Part shown: one piece after another, positions 27,736 to 36,173 of the stretch
Layout: each line of letters starts with the position of its first letter
Position numbering within the stretch: the first letter of the stretch is position 1
Assembly: GCA_029067355.1 (NCBI GenBank)
Contig: JAIEEQ010000009.1
Span: 1-58,969 of the forward strand
DNA: 58,969 bases
Direction of reading: 5' to 3'
Origin: Anaeroplasmataceae bacterium
GTDB lineage: Bacteria > Bacillota_I > Bacilli_A > Acholeplasmatales > Anaeroplasmataceae
The notes under the pieces: generated by a model
Database searches by the model: none
The model's input: only the letters and a program-made list of their open reading frames with translations
What the model was told of the DNA's origin: nothing
Program-made: the position numbers and the translations under genes

Positions 27736-27753
27736 TTGACATTTGAATGTCAA
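27736..27753. repeat. TTGACA-N6-TGTCAA dyad, copy 4
   Basis: TTGACATT-TG-AATGTCAA, 8-bp arms. On the minus strand it contains the TGA of the pIII-like gene and lies 17 bases before the ATG of the 32-residue gene. Confidence 0.8.
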
Positions 27754-29093
27754 TGTTTCTTTTTGCCAAATAGTTTAAATGGAGCAATTAATAGCGATAA
27801 TATAAAGTTAACTATTTTCTTTGTCACTTTATAACAGACACTAAAGAAAGTCGAAACAATAGGGAAAGCATAAGCAGTAATTGCGAGAAGAACTAATACA
27901 CCTATAACAGCTAAAATTTTTTGAAACATATCCACTACTGGGCTAAAATCAAGCTCGTTTGTGTTATTATTACTCGGTATATTAGTTCCGCTTACACGAT
28001 CAGCGATAACCCCCAAATTATAAACGACTCCCTTACTATAAAAATGCAACCTCAAAATAGTAACATCTGTAACCTCTGTGTAATATGCGTGAGCAGAGGT
28101 TTGAAAACCGCTTGATGAATAATCAGTTTCAGTAAATCTTAAAATCCACTGGCTATCTTTTAATAATTCTTTTGCATCGTCTTTTATATCTTCTCTATTT
28201 AAAAATTCCTCTTTACTTTCAATTCTATTCCAATGATATGTTTTTGCAAATAACCCATCACCTTTGTGGCTAGCACTATCCTTGTCAGTTAAGGTTACGA
28301 CTACATTTTCTTGAACATTATCGTAAGAATAAGAAGTTCCAACTCCTAAAGCCCAAGTTTCAGTTACCTCACGCGAACTATAACATACATCTGCGTCATA
28401 AATTTTTTCTATTATGTAATCTTCACAACTAAAACCAATATAATGAGCATCACAACTAGAGGGGTGGAGATTAAAGCCATTTTGATATCTTACAAAAGAT
28501 TTAAATTGAATGGTTACGTCTAATACATTAATGGTTTCCATTTCGTAAGTTATTTCATTATTTAGAGTATAAGTACACCACCTTTGACCTATTTCATAAG
28601 CGACAGCATTTGTTACCTCAGCAACAGAAGTATCTATATTATCATTAAATGGTCTATAAATTGATACTAAATTATAATATCGAAATGGAGTGCTTGGAAC
28701 TTCCAACCCCTCAACCATATATTTACTGAATACGCCACTTTGAGAAAGAAGTTTAAGCTTATATATTTGAGGACTTAAATCCTTTATGTTTTCCCCTATT
28801 GATAAACTAATTTCCGTTGCTTTAAGGTCATAATCTGGATATGCAGGAGAATACGCATATACACAAAGATTGTTCAATTTTGTTTCTGCTATTTGTATCA
28901 CTTGTATGGAATAGTCCTCATTTCTATGAGGAAAATCATATTCATTAAATGTCTTGTCTTGTTTTAAATCTGCCACAACATCTGTGTATTCGTCCACTGA
29001 CGCATTAACAATAAAACCCGAGCCAAACAAAGCCATAAAACTAAATATCAATACAAAGATAGAAGTTACAACATATTTAAGCATTGTTTTCAT
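27750..29093 (-). CDS. pIII-like virion attachment protein candidate
   Basis: 447 residues with a strong GGGGGT ribosome site. It has a signal peptide (about 1-31, ending VNA-SVD), an extracytoplasmic region of about 360 residues rich in aromatic, Ser and Thr residues with several cysteines, then a linker containing PSNNNTNELDFSP (373-385), a membrane helix (about 391-412), and a basic amphipathic tail ending in FGKKKH. A secreted ectodomain held by a C-terminal helix, next to the Zot-like gene, is the layout of filamentous phage pIII, which binds the host receptor and releases the virion. The ectodomain itself shows no family I know. The linker is shared with the 86-residue coat-like protein. 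Confidence 0.6.
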   Translation of the reverse strand: MKTMLKYVVTSIFVLIFSFMALFGSGFIVNASVDEYTDVVADLKQDKTFNEYDFPHRNEDYSIQVIQIAETKLNNLCVYAYSPAYPDYDLKATEISLSIGENIKDLSPQIYKLKLLSQSGVFSKYMVEGLEVPSTPFRYYNLVSIYRPFNDNIDTSVAEVTNAVAYEIGQRWCTYTLNNEITYEMETINVLDVTIQFKSFVRYQNGFNLHPSSCDAHYIGFSCEDYIIEKIYDADVCYSSREVTETWALGVGTSYSYDNVQENVVVTLTDKDSASHKGDGLFAKTYHWNRIESKEEFLNREDIKDDAKELLKDSQWILRFTETDYSSSGFQTSAHAYYTEVTDVTILRLHFYSKGVVYNLGVIADRVSGTNIPSNNNTNELDFSPVVDMFQKILAVIGVLVLLAITAYAFPIVSTFFSVCYKVTKKIVNFILSLLIAPFKLFGKKKH

Positions 29094-29163
29094 TTTTACC
29101 CCCTTATTAAGAAAATAGAGTAGAGCTTTTTACAGCTCCACCCTATAAAATTAGTATATTTCT

Positions 29164-30069
29164 TTACTTTACCAAAGTAAAACATTCTGGAAGAGAAGTA
29201 TAGGTGGAACTTGTATCAATACTGCCCTGATAAGAAATAAGAATATACTTTGTGTCTTTTTCAAAATTCAACGTATATAAATTAGCACCAGACACGGCTA
29301 ATTGCTCGCCACGATCCATATTAGTGGTTGTATAAATAGAGTCTGTGTTTGGTAATTCCGCAAATTGGAATACTTTGATATTAAAATATGACCCGCCAAA
29401 ATTTTCTGCTAATTTTAGAGGTCTAAACTCTAACATTTTATATTTTTCCACAGACAAAATTGTTTTTGTTGTTGCTGACTGCCCATCGTGAACAATAAAT
29501 TCTAAATCGTCTGTAATACGAATACCATATTCAAAAACATTGTCTAAGACATTATTTACCACTTGAAATTGTCGCCCTTTTATAGTAACAAATTTATTTT
29601 TTACATTTTGCTCAGCGTTTTTGGCAACTTTTAAATTTAGCATATTAGAATACTTTATTTTTTCAGTCCAAGAAATTTTACCGTCTTCATCATTTATTGG
29701 TGTAATTTCTATACGAGCATAAGCGCCATTTAAAGGGGCAGTTCCACTATAACCCTCTTTTAAAACGTCAGTAGAAGATATAAAATTATCCAAAATATCA
29801 TAATAAAAAATTTGATAATTAATTGTAGAGTCAAAATCTAACGTTGCCTTTAACCCCTCACAAGCAAATTTTTCCTTTGTATAAAGTGTTGTTTTATCCT
29901 CTTCATATTTTCCGTTTGCATTCAAACCGCCAACCTCAAACGTGGGGTGGATTGAAACTTCGTCTTTTCTAACAAAATGATTAGTGATTGCAATCACTCC
30001 TCCAAGTACACCTAGTCCTAAAATAATGCCACTAATTGCCTTGATGATTTTTATTTTATTTTTTCTCAT
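29164..30069 (-). CDS. N-terminally anchored extracytoplasmic phage protein, unknown
   Basis: 301 residues. Residues 1-12 are basic, 13-32 are a membrane helix (ISGIILGLGVLGGVIAITNHF), and the rest is a soluble, beta-rich exterior domain. No clear signal cleavage site is seen, so it is probably type II anchored. It lies between the small basic protein and the pIII-like gene in the minus-strand run, in a position where filamentous phages keep minor coat proteins. A small hairpin (GAGCT...AGCTC near 29124-29139) lies in the 70-base gap that follows it. Function unknown. Confidence 0.6.
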   Translation of the reverse strand: MRKNKIKIIKAISGIILGLGVLGGVIAITNHFVRKDEVSIHPTFEVGGLNANGKYEEDKTTLYTKEKFACEGLKATLDFDSTINYQIFYYDILDNFISSTDVLKEGYSGTAPLNGAYARIEITPINDEDGKISWTEKIKYSNMLNLKVAKNAEQNVKNKFVTIKGRQFQVVNNVLDNVFEYGIRITDDLEFIVHDGQSATTKTILSVEKYKMLEFRPLKLAENFGGSYFNIKVFQFAELPNTDSIYTTTNMDRGEQLAVSGANLYTLNFEKDTKYILISYQGSIDTSSTYTSLPECFTLVK

Positions 30070-30110
30070 TGTTTATTTTTCCTTCTTTCATTCAATAATT
30101 TTTGTTTGTT

Positions 30111-30130
30111 TTTGACATTGCATTGTCAAA
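30111..30130. repeat. TTGACA-N6-TGTCAA dyad, copy 5
   Basis: TTTGACA-TTGCAT-TGTCAAA, 7-bp arms, starting 3 bases after the minus-strand stop of the 79-residue gene and before the 301-residue gene. Confidence 0.8.
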
Positions 30131-30133
30131 TAT

Positions 30134-30373
30134 TTATTTTCTTTTTGATTTAAAAGCTTTGGCATTATCACTGCGTGCTCTTAAATAACCGATACGGTGT
30201 GCTCTTTCTGTTGACGTCAATCTAATTGGTTTTCCATTCTTATCCATTTTCAAATGTCCGTCATTAGTTTGTTTAACACCATTTCCAAGTTCATCAGCAT
30301 ATTTTCTTGCTTTTTCACTAGGATTTAACAAGCATATTTTTTTGCCTTTTCTTGTTCTGCCAAACCAAGCCAT
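30134..30373 (-). CDS. Small very basic phage protein
   Basis: 79 residues with AAAGGGG before ATG. Strongly basic throughout (FGRTRKGKKICLLNPSEKARKYADEL, TSTERAHRIGYLRARSDNAKAFKSKRK) with no hydrophobic segment, so it should be cytoplasmic and likely to bind nucleic acid. It sits second in the minus-strand run after the candidate ssDNA-binding protein. It could be a regulator or a DNA-packaging helper; the sequence does not decide. Confidence 0.6.
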   Translation of the reverse strand: MAWFGRTRKGKKICLLNPSEKARKYADELGNGVKQTNDGHLKMDKNGKPIRLTSTERAHRIGYLRARSDNAKAFKSKRK

Positions 30374-30403
30374 TATAACAGCCCCTTTCTTAAATGATTT
30401 CTA

Positions 30404-30425
30404 TTTTGACAATGAGTTGTCAAAA
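30404..30425. repeat. TTGACA-N6-TGTCAA dyad, copy 6
   Basis: TTTTGACAA-TGAG-TTGTCAAAA, 9-bp arms, 31 bases upstream of the 79-residue gene's ATG on the minus strand. Confidence 0.8.
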
Positions 30426-30462
30426 ATAATAAAGAGGATAAGGCTTTACCTCGTCCCCTTTT

Positions 30463-30490
30463 AGTGTATCTTAGTGTTTTTTGATACACT
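30463..30490. repeat. Inverted repeat AGTGTATC...GATACACT
   Basis: Perfect 8-bp arms (30463-30470, 30483-30490) with a 12-base spacer. It lies in the 164-base gap between the first two minus-strand phage genes. No T-run follows on the minus strand, so it is not an ordinary terminator for that operon. Confidence 0.4.
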
Positions 30491-30537
30491 CTATATTTCA
30501 AGTTGGCGAGGTATAACCAACATTGAAACTTTAAGCA

Positions 30538-30969
30538 TTAGTTTGAGCCAGTGTCTTCGCCGTCTTCGTCTTCAACTTTGATTTCAGCTTGTAAGTCGTT
30601 ATACAACTTATCCAATAATGCTGAATTGCTTTCGCCACTTGGTACTACACGCGCCCTTAAATCGCCAGCCTCGTTTACAACTTCATAACGATATGTTGTC
30701 GTTTTACGATTAGTTGTCAAATCACGATTAATTTTCGCAATCTTAAATAGCTCAACTTTGTTTCTATCCTCGAATACCATATCAAGTACGTCATACATTC
30801 CGACGTCATTTCGAGGAATATCCATACGAATTTCTTTTTCAATGTTTTTTCCTCTCACTAGGAAATTACCTTTTACAAAATAATTCGCATAATCACGTCC
30901 GTTAACGCGCACGAATTTTCTTTCCAAATAAATTACTTTGTTTTGTTCTTGTTCTTTGTTCTTGTCCAT
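30538..30969 (-). CDS. Candidate phage ssDNA-binding protein
   Basis: 143 residues from ATG 30969, which has AAAAGGAACGG upstream; the frame is open from 31059 and the true start is uncertain. After a charged N-terminus comes a beta-rich middle (KVIYLERKFVRVNGRDYANYFVKGNFLVRG, later VELFKIAKINRDLTTNRKTTTYRYEVVNE). The C-terminus is a very acidic tail, EVEDEDGEDTGSN-like. Small basic beta proteins with an acidic tail are typical of ssDNA-binding proteins, and filamentous phages need one (pV) to coat progeny strands. It is the first gene after the phage promoter at the right end. Identification is by size, pattern and position only. Confidence 0.45.
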   Translation of the reverse strand: MDKNKEQEQNKVIYLERKFVRVNGRDYANYFVKGNFLVRGKNIEKEIRMDIPRNDVGMYDVLDMVFEDRNKVELFKIAKINRDLTTNRKTTTYRYEVVNEAGDLRARVVPSGESNSALLDKLYNDLQAEIKVEDEDGEDTGSN

Positions 30970-31080
30970 TTCTGTTCCGTTCCTTTTCATTTTGTTTTTT
31001 GTCTTTCGTTTATGGCTACCTCTAACCATAAAAGAAAGGAGATAGTCAGCAAACAACATTCATTATCTACTGACACACCT

Positions 31081-31108
31081 ATTGTATCAAAACACTTTTT
31101 CTTTTCAA
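31081..31108 (-). promoter_or_regulatory. Phage promoter with its -35 box in the attachment core
   Basis: On the minus strand, TTGAAA (31108-31103) and TACAAT (31086-31081) are 16 bases apart and point into the minus-strand phage genes. The -35 box lies inside the 26-bp repeat, so it would be present in both the integrated and circular forms. Confidence 0.55.
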
Positions 31109-31120
31109 AAAATAAAAAAA
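31095..31120 (+). repeat. attR: right copy of the 26-bp direct repeat
   Basis: Identical to 20005-20030. It ends 4 bases before the -35 box of the S10 promoter. Confidence 0.8.
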
Positions 31121-31124
31121 CCTC

Positions 31125-31153
31125 TTGAAATAAAGTTTAACTTGCGTTATAAT
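31125..31153 (+). promoter_or_regulatory. Promoter of the S10-spc-alpha operon
   Basis: TTGAAA (31125-31130), 17-base spacer, TATAAT (31148-31153): near-perfect sigma-A type. It directs the leader and the whole ribosomal protein operon. The prophage boundary is 4 bases upstream, so any upstream enhancing sequence is now phage DNA. Confidence 0.85.
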
Positions 31154-31159
31154 AGAAAG

Positions 31160-31290
31160 GCTTATGTATAAGCATTATTAGCTGTGAAGTGGGAGGTTGC
31201 CGACACACTGAAGAGCGTTGTCATTGCAATGCGTCGGGTTTTCTCATGGAGCAAGTCTATACAAAGATTATAGGCGAAAGGAGTTTAAAA
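31160..31290 (+). ncRNA. Structured 5' leader of rpsJ, probable ribosomal protein leader
   Basis: About 130 transcribed bases precede rpsJ. They hold a GCTTAT/ATAAGC hairpin, then GGGAGGTTGCCGACACAC, an outer stem CCGAC (31200-31204) / GTCGG (31233-31237) and a conserved-looking TTTTCTCATGGAGCAAGTCT stretch. I recall similar sequences before rpsJ in other Bacillota, where leaders feed back on r-protein synthesis. Which protein binds here is not shown by the sequence. Confidence 0.55.
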
Positions 31291-31291
31291 A

Positions 31292-31597
31292 ATGGCAAAA
31301 TCAAAAATTAGAATTCGTTTAAAATCTTATGATCACAGATTATTGGATTTATCAGCAAAGAAAATTGTTGATAGCGTAAAGAAGACAGGTTCAAAGGTAA
31401 ATGGTCCAGTACCTCTACCTACTGAAAAAGAAATCTTTACAATTTTACGTTCTCCACACGTTAATAAGGATTCTCGTGAACAATTTGAACGTAGAACTCA
31501 TAAGAGATTAATCGAAATTGTGGATCCAACTCCACAAACAATTGATGCTTTAATGCATATTGATTTACCTTCTGGTATTGATATTGTATTAAAGTAA
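31292..31597 (+). CDS. rpsJ: 30S ribosomal protein S10
   Basis: 101 residues, the normal length. The [15 protein letters not shown] start, the SGPxPLPT-like [38 protein letters not shown] loop and the final [10 protein letters not shown] are diagnostic. S10 is part of the 30S head and, as NusE, of antitermination complexes. It is the first gene of the operon, with AAAGGAG before ATG, about 138 bases downstream of the -10 box. Confidence 0.98.
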   Translation: MAKSKIRIRLKSYDHRLLDLSAKKIVDSVKKTGSKVNGPVPLPTEKEIFTILRSPHVNKDSREQFERRTHKRLIEIVDPTPQTIDALMHIDLPSGIDIVLK

Positions 31598-31631
31598 TAA
31601 AAAATAAAGAAAGAAAAGAGGAAAAATTTCA

Positions 31632-32273
31632 ATGGCTAAGGGAATCTTAGGTAGAAAATTGGGCATGACTCAAATTTTCGATGCAGCTGGAAATTTAATT
31701 CCAGTGACTATCATTGATGCAACTGCAAATGTTGTTCTTCAACAAAAGACAGTAGAAAATGATGGATATGTAGCTGTTCAAGTTGGTTTCTTAGATAAAA
31801 GAGAAAAGTTATCTAACAAGCCTGAACAGGGCCACGTTGCTAAGGCTAACACTGCTCCTAAGCGCTTCATAAGAGAATTCCGTTTCTCAGAAGCACAAGG
31901 AAATGAGTTACTATCTTACAATGTAGGCCAAGAAATTAAGTGTGATATATTTGCTGCTGGTGATGTAGTAGACGTTACAGGTACTTCAAAGGGTAAAGGA
32001 TTTGCAGGTACAATTAAACGTTACAATCATGCTCGTTTAAGAATGAGCCATGGTACATCAGCATGTCATCGTATCGTTGGTTCTATGGGTCCTATTAAAG
32101 GAAATATGAAGGGTAAGAAAATGCCTGGTCATATGGGACATGAAACCGTAACATTACAAAATTTAGTTATTGCTGCTGTGGATACAGAAAGAGACTTAAT
32201 CTTAGTTCGTGGTAATGTACCAGGACCTAAGAAGGGTTTGGTAATGATCAAGACAGCTGTAAAGGCTAATTAG
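31632..32273 (+). CDS. rplC: 50S ribosomal protein L3
   Basis: 213 residues. The [14 protein letters not shown] start and the conserved [22 protein letters not shown] and [17 protein letters not shown] blocks identify L3, which organises 23S rRNA near the peptidyl transferase centre and initiates 50S assembly. The glutamine-methylated loop region is intact. Second gene of the operon in the standard order. Confidence 0.98.
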   Translation: MAKGILGRKLGMTQIFDAAGNLIPVTIIDATANVVLQQKTVENDGYVAVQVGFLDKREKLSNKPEQGHVAKANTAPKRFIREFRFSEAQGNELLSYNVGQEIKCDIFAAGDVVDVTGTSKGKGFAGTIKRYNHARLRMSHGTSACHRIVGSMGPIKGNMKGKKMPGHMGHETVTLQNLVIAAVDTERDLILVRGNVPGPKKGLVMIKTAVKAN

Positions 32274-32287
32274 AAAGGAGATTTACT

Positions 32288-32917
32288 ATGCCAACTATTG
32301 CATTATTAAATCAATCTGGAGAAAAGATTAAAAATTTAAAGTTAAGCGAAGAAATCTTCGGAATTGAGCCTAACCTTCAAGTTGTGTATGACGTTGTTAA
32401 TGCTCAAAGAGCAGCTATGCGTCAGGGAACGCACGATACAAAGGGACGTAGCGAGGTTCGTGGTGGTGGACGTAAGCCTTGGAGACAAAAGGGGACTGGA
32501 CGTGCTCGTCAAGGATCTATTCGTGCTCCACAATGGCGTGGTGGTGGTACAGTATTTGGACCAACTCCAAGAAGCTATGCCTTCAAGTTAAACAAGAAGG
32601 TAAAACAATTAGGTTTAAAATCAGTTTTATCTTATAAGGTAAAGGAAGAAAAATTTGTTGCAGTTGATGCAATCAAGTTTGAAGAAATTAAAACAAAGAA
32701 TTTCTTAAAATTCTTAAGTGACATTAAAGTGGAGGGCAAGGCTATTGTGGTTTGCACTCGTGATGAATTAACAGAACAAGCTATCTTATCTGCTAGAAAT
32801 ATTCCAGGTGTGTTCCTTACACCAGTAGATAACGCAAGTGTTTATGAGATTTTATGTTATGATAAATTTGTAGTAACCGCTGGTGCAGTAGCTTACTATG
32901 AGGAGGAATTGAAGTAA
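32288..32917 (+). CDS. rplD: 50S ribosomal protein L4
   Basis: 209 residues. The extended internal loop with [37 protein letters not shown] (about 44-80), which lines the exit tunnel, is complete. In other bacteria L4 can also repress the S10 operon through the leader. AAAGGAG precedes ATG, and the next gene starts one base after its stop. Confidence 0.98.
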   Translation: MPTIALLNQSGEKIKNLKLSEEIFGIEPNLQVVYDVVNAQRAAMRQGTHDTKGRSEVRGGGRKPWRQKGTGRARQGSIRAPQWRGGGTVFGPTPRSYAFKLNKKVKQLGLKSVLSYKVKEEKFVAVDAIKFEEIKTKNFLKFLSDIKVEGKAIVVCTRDELTEQAILSARNIPGVFLTPVDNASVYEILCYDKFVVTAGAVAYYEEELK

Positions 32918-32918
32918 T

Positions 32919-33206
32919 ATGACAAAAGCATTTGATATTATTCAAGGTCCAATCATTACTGAAAAGACTATGCAATTAAAAGAGCAATTCAACAAGTACA
33001 CTTTCAAGGTAGCAAAGAGTGCTAACAAGATTGAAATCAAGAATGCTGTTGAAGAAATTTTTAAAGTAAAGGTTGAAAGCGTAAATACAATCAATGTATT
33101 GCCTAAGCGTAAAAAGGTTGGTAAATATGAGGGCTTTGCCCCTGCATATAAAAAGGCCATCTGTAAGCTAGCTAAGGATGACAAGATTGACGCCTTCGAA
33201 ATCTAA
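32919..33206 (+). CDS. rplW: 50S ribosomal protein L23
   Basis: 95 residues, with [15 protein letters not shown] at the start and the [30 protein letters not shown] block typical of L23. It sits at the tunnel exit, where trigger factor and SRP dock. It follows rplD with one base between them and uses the GAGGAGG inside the rplD end. Confidence 0.97.
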   Translation: MTKAFDIIQGPIITEKTMQLKEQFNKYTFKVAKSANKIEIKNAVEEIFKVKVESVNTINVLPKRKKVGKYEGFAPAYKKAICKLAKDDKIDAFEI

Positions 33207-33225
33207 TTAGGAGGAAATTATTAAC

Positions 33226-34059
33226 ATGGCAGTTAGAAAATATAAGCCAACATCAAATGGTAGACGTAATATGTCTGTATTAACCTTTGATGAAATTACA
33301 ACAGATACTCCTGAAAAATCATTATTAGCCCCTAAGCATAAAAAGGGTGGACGCAATAATTCAGGAAAGATTACAGTTCGTCATCAAGGTGGCGGTAATA
33401 AGCAAAAATATCGTATTATAGATTTCAAAAGAAATAAGGATGGAATTCCTGCAAAGGTTAAAACTATTGAATACGATCCTAACAGAAGTGCAAACATTGC
33501 GTTGTTATCATACGCAGATGGTGAGAAGAGATATATTCTTGCACCTAAGGGCTTACAGGTTGGAGATACCTTACAATCTGGAAGCGGCGTAGATATTAAG
33601 CCAGGTAATGCATTGGTTATTAATGAAATTCCAGTAGGTAGCTTAATTCACAACATTGAATTACATCCAGGAAAGGGCGGACAGTTGGCTCGTAGTGCTG
33701 GTGTGTCTGCACAAATTTTAGGACGTGTAGAAAATTATGTATTGGTTCGTCTTGGAAGTGGTGAGGTTCGTAAAATCTTAGCTACTTGTAAGGCTACCAT
33801 TGGTGAGGTTGGAAATGAATCTCATGAATTAGTTAGAATTGGTAAAGCAGGTAAGGCACGTCATATGGGCTTACGTCCAGAGGTACGTGGTTCAGTTATG
33901 AACCCTAATGATCACCCACATGGTGGTGGTGAAGGCAAATGTCCGATTGGTCGTCCTTCTCCAGTTACTCCATGGGGTAAGCCAGCGCTTGGTTTAAAGA
34001 CTCGTAATACAAAAAAGGCTTCTACAAAACTTATTGTTCGTAGAAGAAACGACAAATAA
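33226..34059 (+). CDS. rplB: 50S ribosomal protein L2
   Basis: 277 residues, normal length. It has [15 protein letters not shown] at the start, [18 protein letters not shown], and the C-terminal [34 protein letters not shown] block with the histidine linked to peptidyl transfer. Required for subunit joining. AGGAGG precedes ATG. Confidence 0.98.
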   Translation: MAVRKYKPTSNGRRNMSVLTFDEITTDTPEKSLLAPKHKKGGRNNSGKITVRHQGGGNKQKYRIIDFKRNKDGIPAKVKTIEYDPNRSANIALLSYADGEKRYILAPKGLQVGDTLQSGSGVDIKPGNALVINEIPVGSLIHNIELHPGKGGQLARSAGVSAQILGRVENYVLVRLGSGEVRKILATCKATIGEVGNESHELVRIGKAGKARHMGLRPEVRGSVMNPNDHPHGGGEGKCPIGRPSPVTPWGKPALGLKTRNTKKASTKLIVRRRNDK

Positions 34060-34077
34060 TAAGGAGGAAATATTATT

Positions 34078-34356
34078 ATGGCTCGTTCAATTAAGAAAGG
34101 ACCTTTTTGCGATGATCATTTAATGAAAAAGATCGAAGCACAGAAGGATAACCATGAGAAGAAAGTAATTCAAACTTGGTCTCGTAGATCAACAATATTC
34201 CCTGCATTTATCGGTTTTACCATTGCAGTTTATAACGGACGTGAGCATGTTCCTGTTTATGTAACAGAAGATATGGTAGGTCACAAATTAGGTGAATTTG
34301 CTCCTACAAGAACTTACCGCGGACATGGCGCAGATGATAAGAAAGCAAAAAAATAG
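34078..34356 (+). CDS. rpsS: 30S ribosomal protein S19
   Basis: 92 residues: [18 protein letters not shown] at the start, the [53 protein letters not shown] core. It forms part of the 30S head with S13. AGGAGG lies before ATG; standard operon position. Confidence 0.98.
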   Translation: MARSIKKGPFCDDHLMKKIEAQKDNHEKKVIQTWSRRSTIFPAFIGFTIAVYNGREHVPVYVTEDMVGHKLGEFAPTRTYRGHGADDKKAKK

Positions 34357-34370
34357 TCTAAAGGAGAAGA

Positions 34371-34718
34371 ATGAAAATGGAAGCAAAAGCAATTGCTAGT
34401 ACAATTCGTATCACTCCACGTAAGGCTCGTCTAGTTGTAGATTTGATTCGTAATAAGGATGTAGCTGAAGCAAAGGCTATCTTAAAGCTAACGAATAAGC
34501 AAGCTTGTGAAGTGGTATTAAAGGTTTTAAATTCTGCATGTGCTAATGCAGAGCATAACTATAATATGGATTCTAGTAATCTATATGTAAAAACAGCATA
34601 CGTGAATGACGGCATTCGCATGAAGAGAATGTTACCTCGTGCTAAAGGTAGAGGCGATGTTATCATCAAAAGAACTTGTCATATTACAGTAATCGTAGCT
34701 GAAAAAGAAAGCAAGTAA
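34371..34718 (+). CDS. rplV: 50S ribosomal protein L22
   Basis: 115 residues. The [16 protein letters not shown]-like start ([18 protein letters not shown]) and the beta-hairpin ending [26 protein letters not shown], which lines the exit tunnel, are complete. AAAGGAG precedes ATG 34371; a second ATG lies two codons in, so the exact start could be either. Confidence 0.97.
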   Translation: MKMEAKAIASTIRITPRKARLVVDLIRNKDVAEAKAILKLTNKQACEVVLKVLNSACANAEHNYNMDSSNLYVKTAYVNDGIRMKRMLPRAKGRGDVIIKRTCHITVIVAEKESK

Positions 34719-34730
34719 GGAGGAAGTCAC

Positions 34731-35477
34731 ATGGGTCAAAAGGTAAGTCCTACGGGGTTACGTGTTGGTATTAACCGTGATTGGGATGCCGCATGGTATG
34801 CTGGAAAAAATGATGTTGCAGATCTTTTAATTGAAGATTTAAAGATTCGTGAGTATTTGAATACAGTATATAAGAAGGCTTCAATCTCTCGCGTTATTAT
34901 TGAGCGTTTAAAGGGAACAAATAAAGATCGTGTAAAAATTACATTACATACAGGTAAGCCTGGTGTTGTTATTGGTCATGAGGCTGAAACAAAGAATAAG
35001 GTTGTTAAAGAATTAGTTTTCATGACAAAAAAAGAAATTATTTTAAATGTTGTTGAAATCAAAAAGCCTGAATTAGATGCAACATTAGTAGCAAAGTCTA
35101 TTGCTGAGCAGTTAGAAGCACGTGCTTCTTTCCGCCGTGTTCAAAAGGTTGCTATTCAAAGAGCTTTAAAGGCTGGTGCTAAGGGTGCTAAAACATTGAT
35201 TTCTGGTCGTTTAGGTGGAGCAGAAATGGCACGTAGTGAAGGATATAATGAGGGACAGGTTCCTCTACAAACTTTACGTGCAGATGTAGATTACGCTGTG
35301 GCAGAGGCTCATACTACCTATGGAAAATTAGGAGTTAAGGTTTGGATTTATAAGGGTGAAATTTTTGAAATGGCTCCAAGAAGCTTAAATGATAAAAAGC
35401 CCGCTCGTCCAAACAAGCCTGCAAGAAAGCCAATGAATAAGGAAGCAAAAGAGACAAGCTCTAAAGGAGGTAAATAA
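34731..35477 (+). CDS. rpsC: 30S ribosomal protein S3
   Basis: 248 residues. It has [25 protein letters not shown] at the start, a KH domain with the [11 protein letters not shown] loop, and the C-terminal [31 protein letters not shown] block. Slightly long because of a basic Lys/Pro-rich tail. S3 forms the mRNA entry site with S4 and S5. Confidence 0.98.
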   Translation: MGQKVSPTGLRVGINRDWDAAWYAGKNDVADLLIEDLKIREYLNTVYKKASISRVIIERLKGTNKDRVKITLHTGKPGVVIGHEAETKNKVVKELVFMTKKEIILNVVEIKKPELDATLVAKSIAEQLEARASFRRVQKVAIQRALKAGAKGAKTLISGRLGGAEMARSEGYNEGQVPLQTLRADVDYAVAEAHTTYGKLGVKVWIYKGEIFEMAPRSLNDKKPARPNKPARKPMNKEAKETSSKGGK

Positions 35478-35479
35478 TT

Positions 35480-35902
35480 ATGTTAATACCTAAGAGAGTA
35501 AAATATCGTCGTCCTCATAGAGTTTATTATAAGGGTAGAAAGGCAAAGGGAGGCACAGAAATTGCGTTTGGTGAATTCGGTCTTCTTGCTATGGAAGGCT
35601 GTTGGCTAACTAACCATCAGATTGAGGCAGCCCGTGTTGCGATTACTCGTCATATGAACCGTCAAGGACAGGTATGGATTAAAGTATTCCCTCATTTATC
35701 TAAGACAAAGAAGCCTTTAGCTGTACGTATGGGTTCTGGTAAAGGTGCTCCTGAGACTTGGGTAGCTGTTGTTAAGGAAGGATTAATTTTATTTGAGGTT
35801 GCAGGAGTTCCTGAGGATGTTGCACGTGAGGCTTTGCGTCTAGCATCTCATAAATTACCTTGTTCAACCAAAATTGTAAAAAAAGTAGGTGACGAGCAAT
35901 AA
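35480..35902 (+). CDS. rplP: 50S ribosomal protein L16
   Basis: 140 residues starting [14 protein letters not shown], with [47 protein letters not shown] and the [10 protein letters not shown] loop. L16 contacts tRNA in the A and P sites. Its TAATG stop/start overlaps rpmC by one base. Confidence 0.98.
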   Translation: MLIPKRVKYRRPHRVYYKGRKAKGGTEIAFGEFGLLAMEGCWLTNHQIEAARVAITRHMNRQGQVWIKVFPHLSKTKKPLAVRMGSGKGAPETWVAVVKEGLILFEVAGVPEDVAREALRLASHKLPCSTKIVKKVGDEQ

Positions 35903-36162
35903 TGAAAGCACAAGATATTCGTAAATTAACAAAGACGCAAATCGAAAAGAAAATTGCTGATTTAAAAGAAGAATTATTCAATCTTAAGTTTCAAGCTGCT
36001 CTAGGAAATCTACAAAAGCCTGCTCGTATGGGTGAGGTTAAAAGAGATATTGCTAGATTAAAGACGATTTTAACAGAAGGTTCTTATAATCTTGAGGAGG
36101 CTGCTCCTAAGAAAAGAACTCGTGCTAAGAAAACTGTAGAAGCTAGCAATGAAGCTGAGTAG
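35902..36162 (+). CDS. rpmC: 50S ribosomal protein L29, with an unusual C-terminal tail
   Basis: 86 residues, longer than the usual 60-72. Residues 1-66 are the L29 helical hairpin ([52 protein letters not shown]). The extra tail is Ala/Lys/Glu-rich ([22 protein letters not shown]), probably disordered. L29 is at the tunnel exit. Start overlaps the rplP stop. Confidence 0.96.
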   Translation: MKAQDIRKLTKTQIEKKIADLKEELFNLKFQAALGNLQKPARMGEVKRDIARLKTILTEGSYNLEEAAPKKRTRAKKTVEASNEAE

Positions 36163-36173
36163 GAGGAAACAGC

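Larger units (their letters stand above)
20005..31120. mobile_element. Integrated inovirus-like (filamentous phage) prophage, about 11.1 kb
   Basis: Bounded by an exact 26-bp direct repeat (20005-20030 and 31095-31120). It contains an HUH replication initiator, a Zot/pI-like ATPase, a pIII-like protein with signal peptide and C-terminal anchor, small membrane proteins resembling coat subunits, and a small charged protein that could bind ssDNA. This combination and order are characteristic of Inoviridae, whose genomes are usually 5-12 kb. No tyrosine or serine integrase is present; the only recombinase is a DDE transposase. The host genes on either side keep their terminator and promoter. Confidence 0.82.

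Noticed and set aside
22007-30425. The TTGACA dyads as -35 promoter boxes
   Set aside because: TTGACA is a perfect -35 hexamer, but I found no TATAAT-like -10 at 16-18 bases downstream on either strand for the copies checked.
30703-30720. Possible seventh dyad, TTTACG-N6-TGTCAA, in the candidate ssDNA-binding protein gene
   Set aside because: Only one half-site is perfect; the other matches at 4 of 6 positions. It was not counted with the six exact copies.
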